From Sulfurimonas sp. (lineage in GTDB: Bacteria > Campylobacterota > Campylobacteria > Campylobacterales > Sulfurimonadaceae), in NCBI RefSeq assembly GCF_023229105.1, contig NZ_JALNZY010000078.1:1-9370 (forward strand): 9,370 nt of DNA, read 5' to 3'. The position numbers were made by a program, and so were the translations under genes. Positions within the stretch are counted from its first letter, which is position 1, and every line of letters starts with the position of its first letter. The notes below the pieces were generated by a model. The model saw nothing but the letters and a program-made list of their open reading frames with translations. It made no database searches and was not told the DNA's origin. Shown piece after piece: positions 6,114 to 9,370 of the stretch.

Positions 6114-7324
6114 ATAAAAATTCAATCATTTTTAAAATAAGCCTCTTCTTTTTACTTGCATTTTTTGCGATGACCTTCCTTTTCAAGATGATGCATGATT
6201 ATGAGTTTATATCTGTAAAAGAGAATTTAAAGGTTCATTATCACAATATTGCTAAGTTTGTAATGTTGTGGCACACAGGTAAAGATACAAAAGAGCAACT
6301 TATTTTAAACCTTAAAAATAAAAATATAGAGATAATAGATGATGAAAAGCTATATAACGATATCTTAAATACAAATAAGTTTGAAACCATCTCATGCGGT
6401 ATGCAAAACTTTGACCTTTATGAAAAAGATAGATATAGATACATGACTACTCCTGAGAGTACGGGTAGAATGATTTTAAAAGATTTAGATACAAAGCCCA
6501 TAGATGTCCACTATATGTGGTGGCTTTATGGAGCTTTTATCTTGGTACTTTTTGCTCTATTTCTCTCAATAACAATCAGCATTTATCCGCTAAAACATCT
6601 TCAAATTCAGATTCGTCGTTTTGGGGAAGGCGATATGGACATAGATTTAATCTCAAAAGGCAAAGATGAGATTGCAGAGGTCTCAAACGAGTTTGACAAA
6701 GCAGTTAAAAAGATAAAAGCCATGATAAATTCAAGGGTTATCTTTATAAGAAATATAACACATGAACTAAAAACCCCTATAACAAAAGGGAGACTCTCAT
6801 TAGAGTTCCTAGAAGAGTCTCGTACAAAAGATATTCTTACAAATGTTTTCTTGCGTCTAAATCTGCTAACCAAAGAGATTGTTCAAATTGAAAATATTAC
6901 CGCATGTGACTGTAGTATTGAGAAAAAAAGTTACCATCTGGCTGATATTTTAGATAATGCTGTAGATTTACTATTTTTGGAGCCACAAAGCATAAAAAAC
7001 AACCTTGATAACAGAGTCGTTGAGGTAGATTTTGATCTCATGAGCATAGTATTTAAAAACCTAATTGATAACGGCATCAAGTATTCGATAGATTCAGAAG
7101 TTTATCTTGAGCTTCAAAATAGCGAACTTGCATTTTGCAGCAAGGGCGATAAGTTGCAATATCCTCTTGAATACTATACTCAGCCTTTTATAAAGTGTGA
7201 TTCAAGCATAAGTGAGAGTTTTGGACTTGGACTCTACATCGTAAACTATATCTTAGACAAACATAACTACTCCCTTTCATACAGACATAAAGACGGCATC
7301 AACTCTTTTATCATAAATTTTTGA
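6110..7324 (+). CDS. Sensor histidine kinase with periplasmic domain
   Basis: 404 residues. Membrane helix 1 (about 6-25) and helix 2 (about 137-159) enclose a periplasmic domain of about 110 residues with a single Cys (C96). A HAMP-type linker (about 160-205) leads to the phospho-acceptor helix with ITHELKTP (H218). The ATP-binding domain shows an N box (KNLIDNGIKYS, N317 and N321) and a G2-like FGLGLY (371-376). The usual DxGxG (G1) box is replaced by AFCSKGDKL, as in the ArsS-like kinases of the phylum by my recollection. The start is a TTG that overlaps the regulator's stop (TTGA, 6110-6113), with AGGA 8 bases upstream. The next ATG (residue 21) would cut off most of the first membrane helix, so the TTG is preferred. 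It should phosphorylate the regulator encoded immediately upstream; the ligand is unknown. Confidence 0.93.
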   Translation: MNKNSIIFKISLFFLLAFFAMTFLFKMMHDYEFISVKENLKVHYHNIAKFVMLWHTGKDTKEQLILNLKNKNIEIIDDEKLYNDILNTNKFETISCGMQNFDLYEKDRYRYMTTPESTGRMILKDLDTKPIDVHYMWWLYGAFILVLFALFLSITISIYPLKHLQIQIRRFGEGDMDIDLISKGKDEIAEVSNEFDKAVKKIKAMINSRVIFIRNITHELKTPITKGRLSLEFLEESRTKDILTNVFLRLNLLTKEIVQIENITACDCSIEKKSYHLADILDNAVDLLFLEPQSIKNNLDNRVVEVDFDLMSIVFKNLIDNGIKYSIDSEVYLELQNSELAFCSKGDKLQYPLEYYTQPFIKCDSSISESFGLGLYIVNYILDKHNYSLSYRHKDGINSFIINF

Positions 7325-7340
7325 GTGCCTTTTATTTTAT

Positions 7341-7373
7341 ATTCGTTAACAATTCGTTAACAAAAAATTAACA
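7341..7373 (+). promoter_or_regulatory. Three phased 11-bp direct repeats, candidate response-regulator operator
   Basis: ATTCGTTAACA occurs twice in tandem (7341-7351 and 7352-7362), followed in the same phase by AAAAATTAACA (7363-7373). TTAACA therefore recurs every 11 bp, once per helical turn (starts at 7346, 7357 and 7368). Head-to-tail half-sites at about 10-11 bp spacing are the typical binding pattern of OmpR/PhoB-family regulators, such as the pho box. The third repeat ends at the expected -35 position for the -10 at 7394, as in activated promoters that use the regulator instead of a -35 box. The binding protein is inferred to be the regulator encoded at 5424-6113. Confidence 0.6.
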
Positions 7374-7393
7374 TCTTATTTATATAGCTTTCT

Positions 7394-7399
7394 TATACT
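7394..7399 (+). promoter_or_regulatory. -10 element of the porin promoter
   Basis: TATACT matches the sigma-70 -10 consensus at 5 of 6. The hexamer 17 bases upstream (7371-7376, ACATCT) is not a -35 box, which fits a promoter needing an activator bound at 7341-7373. Predicted start near 7406, giving an untranslated leader of about 70 bases before the ATG at 7478. Confidence 0.5.
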
Positions 7400-7477
7400 A
7401 TTACTATGCAGTTTGAAATGTAAAAGTTGCTACTATTACATTGTTTAGGCTACAGATTAAATTCTAAAGGATTATGG

Positions 7478-8830
7478 ATGAGAAGAGCGATAAGATTGTC
7501 ATTGGTGGCAGCTTTAGCAGGTTCTGCAATGCTTCAAGCAGCAGATGTTGTAATAGATGGTTATAGAGGCGGAACTATTGACTTTATGTTAAAAGGGATG
7601 ACTGTAATAGATGATAAGAAAAATGGCTGGGCTCCAAGTGAAGGCAGTGGCTATTTAGTAAAACTAAAATATGAAACACCAGATACTATAGTAGATAATT
7701 TAAAAGTCGGTGTTGGTATGTATGTAAACGGTGATGCAGGCTTAACCGACTGGACTCCAGATGATGGCGGCAAGCCGGCTGGCGGCTTAGTTGTTGATAC
7801 TAAGGGCAAATCAAAAGCACTAATGGGGGAATTATACTTATCATATAAACATAAATACTTTGACGCAAAATTTGGGCGTCAAACACTTGATACGCCACTT
7901 ACAAAGATTTCTACATCTCTTATGCCAAACTTCTATGAAGCATATATGTTGGGCACAAATGTGATTGATGGTCTTCGTTTAACTGCTGGACAGATTACAA
8001 AAATGTCTATGGGTTCTCGTGCGGCAACTGATTTTGGTCTAATCGGTGAAGGTACAACCACTGGTGGAGCAGCTGTAAAGTTTGTTCAACAAGGCGGAAC
8101 TGTGGAACAAGCTAAATTTTTAAACATGGGTGAAATTGCTGGAGTATCAGGAGACACTGATGGTCGTACGGTTATTGGGGCAACATATACCGGTGTAAAA
8201 AATTTAAAAGCCGATCTTTGGGTTTATCACTCAGATGATATAGCAAATGATTACTATGCAGAGCTGGGTTATAAAATACCTGTTGCAAAAGATATAGCAG
8301 TAAAATTAAATGCTCAATATTTAATGCAAAAAGATACAGGTAGTGCTCTTGCAGGCGAGAAAGATTTTAATATGCTTGGAGTAAAAGTTGCTCTAGAGGG
8401 CAAAAAGTGGGGCGTTTATGCAGCGGCAAACAAATCTGGCGATGAGAGCAACGCTGTAACAGAAAAAGGATACTTTAATGCTTGGGGAGCTGATCCGGCA
8501 TACACAAGTACAATCTTTTCAAGAAATGCATATAGAGACGACGTAGATGCTTATAAAATTGGCGGTCACTATGTAATCATGAAGGGCTTAAAGTTTTTGG
8601 TTGATTATGCAGAGTATGGAAAGTCAGATACAAAAGCTGCTGCTGGAGCTCTTCAAGCGACAGATGATGCGTATGAAATAGATATCGCTCTAAACTACAA
8701 GCACAATGAAAATTGGTTTTTTAGAGTATTTAACTCAAGACGTGTAAGTGAGTACAATGGCGATACTGCTATGGGAATCACAGATAGAAGACAAAATCAC
8801 TACCGTGCTGTTGTAGCATACAACTTTTAG
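7478..8830 (+). CDS. Outer-membrane porin, OprD/Opr-like family
   Basis: 450 residues from the ATG at 7478. A frame also opens at a TTG (7427), but ATG 7478 has an AAAGGA ribosome site 7 bases upstream and begins a textbook signal peptide: RR then the hydrophobic LSLVAALAGSAML, with likely cleavage at LQA/AD (residues 20-22). The mature part is a series of amphipathic strands with alternating aromatics and charged loops (KYFDAKFGRQTL, NLKADLWVYHSDD, KKWGVYAAANKSG, LKFLVDYAEYG, NWFFRVFNSRRV). It ends in VVAYNF; a terminal Phe is the signal for beta-barrel assembly. By resemblance it belongs to the Opr/OprD-type porins common in Campylobacterota; the solute carried cannot be told. It is the first gene after the two-component pair, with its own promoter and repeat array, suggesting that pair controls it. 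A stem-loop follows the stop. Confidence 0.87.
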   Translation: MRRAIRLSLVAALAGSAMLQAADVVIDGYRGGTIDFMLKGMTVIDDKKNGWAPSEGSGYLVKLKYETPDTIVDNLKVGVGMYVNGDAGLTDWTPDDGGKPAGGLVVDTKGKSKALMGELYLSYKHKYFDAKFGRQTLDTPLTKISTSLMPNFYEAYMLGTNVIDGLRLTAGQITKMSMGSRAATDFGLIGEGTTTGGAAVKFVQQGGTVEQAKFLNMGEIAGVSGDTDGRTVIGATYTGVKNLKADLWVYHSDDIANDYYAELGYKIPVAKDIAVKLNAQYLMQKDTGSALAGEKDFNMLGVKVALEGKKWGVYAAANKSGDESNAVTEKGYFNAWGADPAYTSTIFSRNAYRDDVDAYKIGGHYVIMKGLKFLVDYAEYGKSDTKAAAGALQATDDAYEIDIALNYKHNENWFFRVFNSRRVSEYNGDTAMGITDRRQNHYRAVVAYNF

Positions 8831-8837
8831 TTCTTAA

Positions 8838-8862
8838 CTACTAGGTTATTTTAACCTAGTAG
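8838..8862. terminator. Shared stem-loop between convergent porin and DUF302 genes
   Basis: CTACTAGGTTA (8838-8848) and TAACCTAGTAG (8852-8862) pair perfectly over 11 bp around a TTT loop. It lies 8 bases after the porin stop and 17 bases before the end of the converging gene, so it can end both transcripts. T-runs are modest on both sides (TTTTTAT at 8874-8880 on +), so strength is uncertain. Its inner bases (GGTT...AACC) recall the hairpins at 291-300 and 2478-2487. Confidence 0.7.
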
Positions 8863-8879
8863 AAATTCTCATGTTTTTA

Positions 8880-9347
8880 TTATTCCATTTCCATTGAATC
8901 TTCAATAGCTTTAGTGACTTTTTTCTCTAATTGAACAAGAGATTTGTACGCTTTAGAGTCTTTTGGAGCAGATGTAGGACGAACATACAGAACCGTTGTT
9001 ACACCATCTTTTTCAGTAAGTGTTATACGAATAGGGCAATATGCCATCATATCAGCATCAGCATTGATAATATCGTTACCAAATTTTCCGTTACATGCAA
9101 CTAAAGTCCTAACTGCAGTCAATCCAGCTTTGTTGAAATTTTCACCAAATTTCTTATCTAAGCCCTTTGCTTTAAACTCTTCTAAAATATCCAGTTGCCA
9201 AGCAACAACAAGCATCTCTGCTTTAAATTTGGCAAGAATGTTTTCTAAAACTTTATCAACAGGAGCATTGTAGCTTACCTTATAAACATTACTCTCAGCC
9301 GCCCATACAGACAAACTTAACAAACACACCAATAGAATTTTTTTCAT
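8880..9347 (-). CDS. Periplasmic DUF302 domain protein
   Basis: 155 residues. A signal peptide (KK then ILLVCLLSLSVW, cleavage likely after WAA, about residue 17) predicts export to the periplasm. The DUF302 features are in the C-terminal half: a VACN with C85, a following D/A-rich helix (NADADMM), YCPIRITL with C104, and the strand VTTVLYVRP. The two mature cysteines could form a disulfide or bind metal or haem; the family's biochemical role is not established to my knowledge, though members are often met near redox or sulfur-metabolism genes. The N-terminal half (DKVLENILAKFKAEMLVVAWQLDILEEFKAKGL) is longer and more helical than in the shortest family members. An AAAGGATG ribosome site precedes the ATG; its promoter would lie beyond 9370. 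Confidence 0.85.
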   Translation of the reverse strand: MKKILLVCLLSLSVWAAESNVYKVSYNAPVDKVLENILAKFKAEMLVVAWQLDILEEFKAKGLDKKFGENFNKAGLTAVRTLVACNGKFGNDIINADADMMAYCPIRITLTEKDGVTTVLYVRPTSAPKDSKAYKSLVQLEKKVTKAIEDSMEME

Positions 9348-9370
9348 AACACATCCTTTGAATATAGCCT

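Noticed and set aside
6607..6873. 88-residue reading frame on - inside the kinase gene
   Set aside because: Antisense to the HAMP and phospho-acceptor region, which is clearly coding on +.
7427..7477. TTG-started N-terminal extension of the porin
   Set aside because: It would add 17 residues ahead of a complete signal peptide; the ATG at 7478 has its own ribosome site and gives a normal exported precursor.
8944..9273. 109-residue reading frame on + opposite the DUF302 gene
   Set aside because: Antisense shadow of a gene with a signal peptide and DUF302 motifs.

Overview
The window looks like chromosomal DNA from a free-living Campylobacterota (Epsilonproteobacteria) species, most likely close to Sulfurimonas or Sulfuricurvum. 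This rests on the AT-rich, Lys/Ile/Phe-heavy coding style, the compact operons, the protein types (OprD/Opr-like porin, ArsRS-like two-component pair, secreted repeat protein with a D/N/G-rich acidic C-terminus), and short intergenic hairpins. No tRNA, rRNA, insertion sequence, phage gene or CRISPR array is visible.

Left part (1-1560, + strand): the 3' end of a probably secreted repeat protein, then an intergenic double hairpin (285-330), then a small unknown protein (432-992) preceded by a good match to a sigma-28 (FliA) promoter. Next comes a yeast-type (FCY1-like) small zinc cytosine deaminase (1054-1494).

Middle part (1564-5281, - strand): a stand-alone radical SAM/SPASM protein, and upstream of it a four-gene unit transcribed leftward: cytoplasmic glycerophosphodiester phosphodiesterase, a 90-residue J-domain protein (ATGA overlap), protein-L-isoaspartate O-methyltransferase, and the AmmeMemoRadiSam radical SAM enzyme. 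The unit ends in an intrinsic terminator built from a second copy of the hairpin repeat seen at 285-321.

Right part (5282-9370): a divergent intergenic region leads into an OmpR/PhoB-type response regulator and its overlapping histidine kinase (+). After them comes a 450-residue outer-membrane porin (+), whose promoter region carries three in-phase 11-bp direct repeats placed against the -35 position. This is what a binding site for the neighbouring regulator would look like. A shared stem-loop separates the porin from a convergent periplasmic DUF302 protein (-).

The parts most worth a second look are the phased repeats before the porin, the sigma-28-like promoter in front of an unknown gene, the dispersed hairpin element, the FCY1-like deaminase, and the protein-repair/J-domain/AmrS operon. 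I see no clear evidence of a wholly new multi-gene system; most genes belong to recognisable families.
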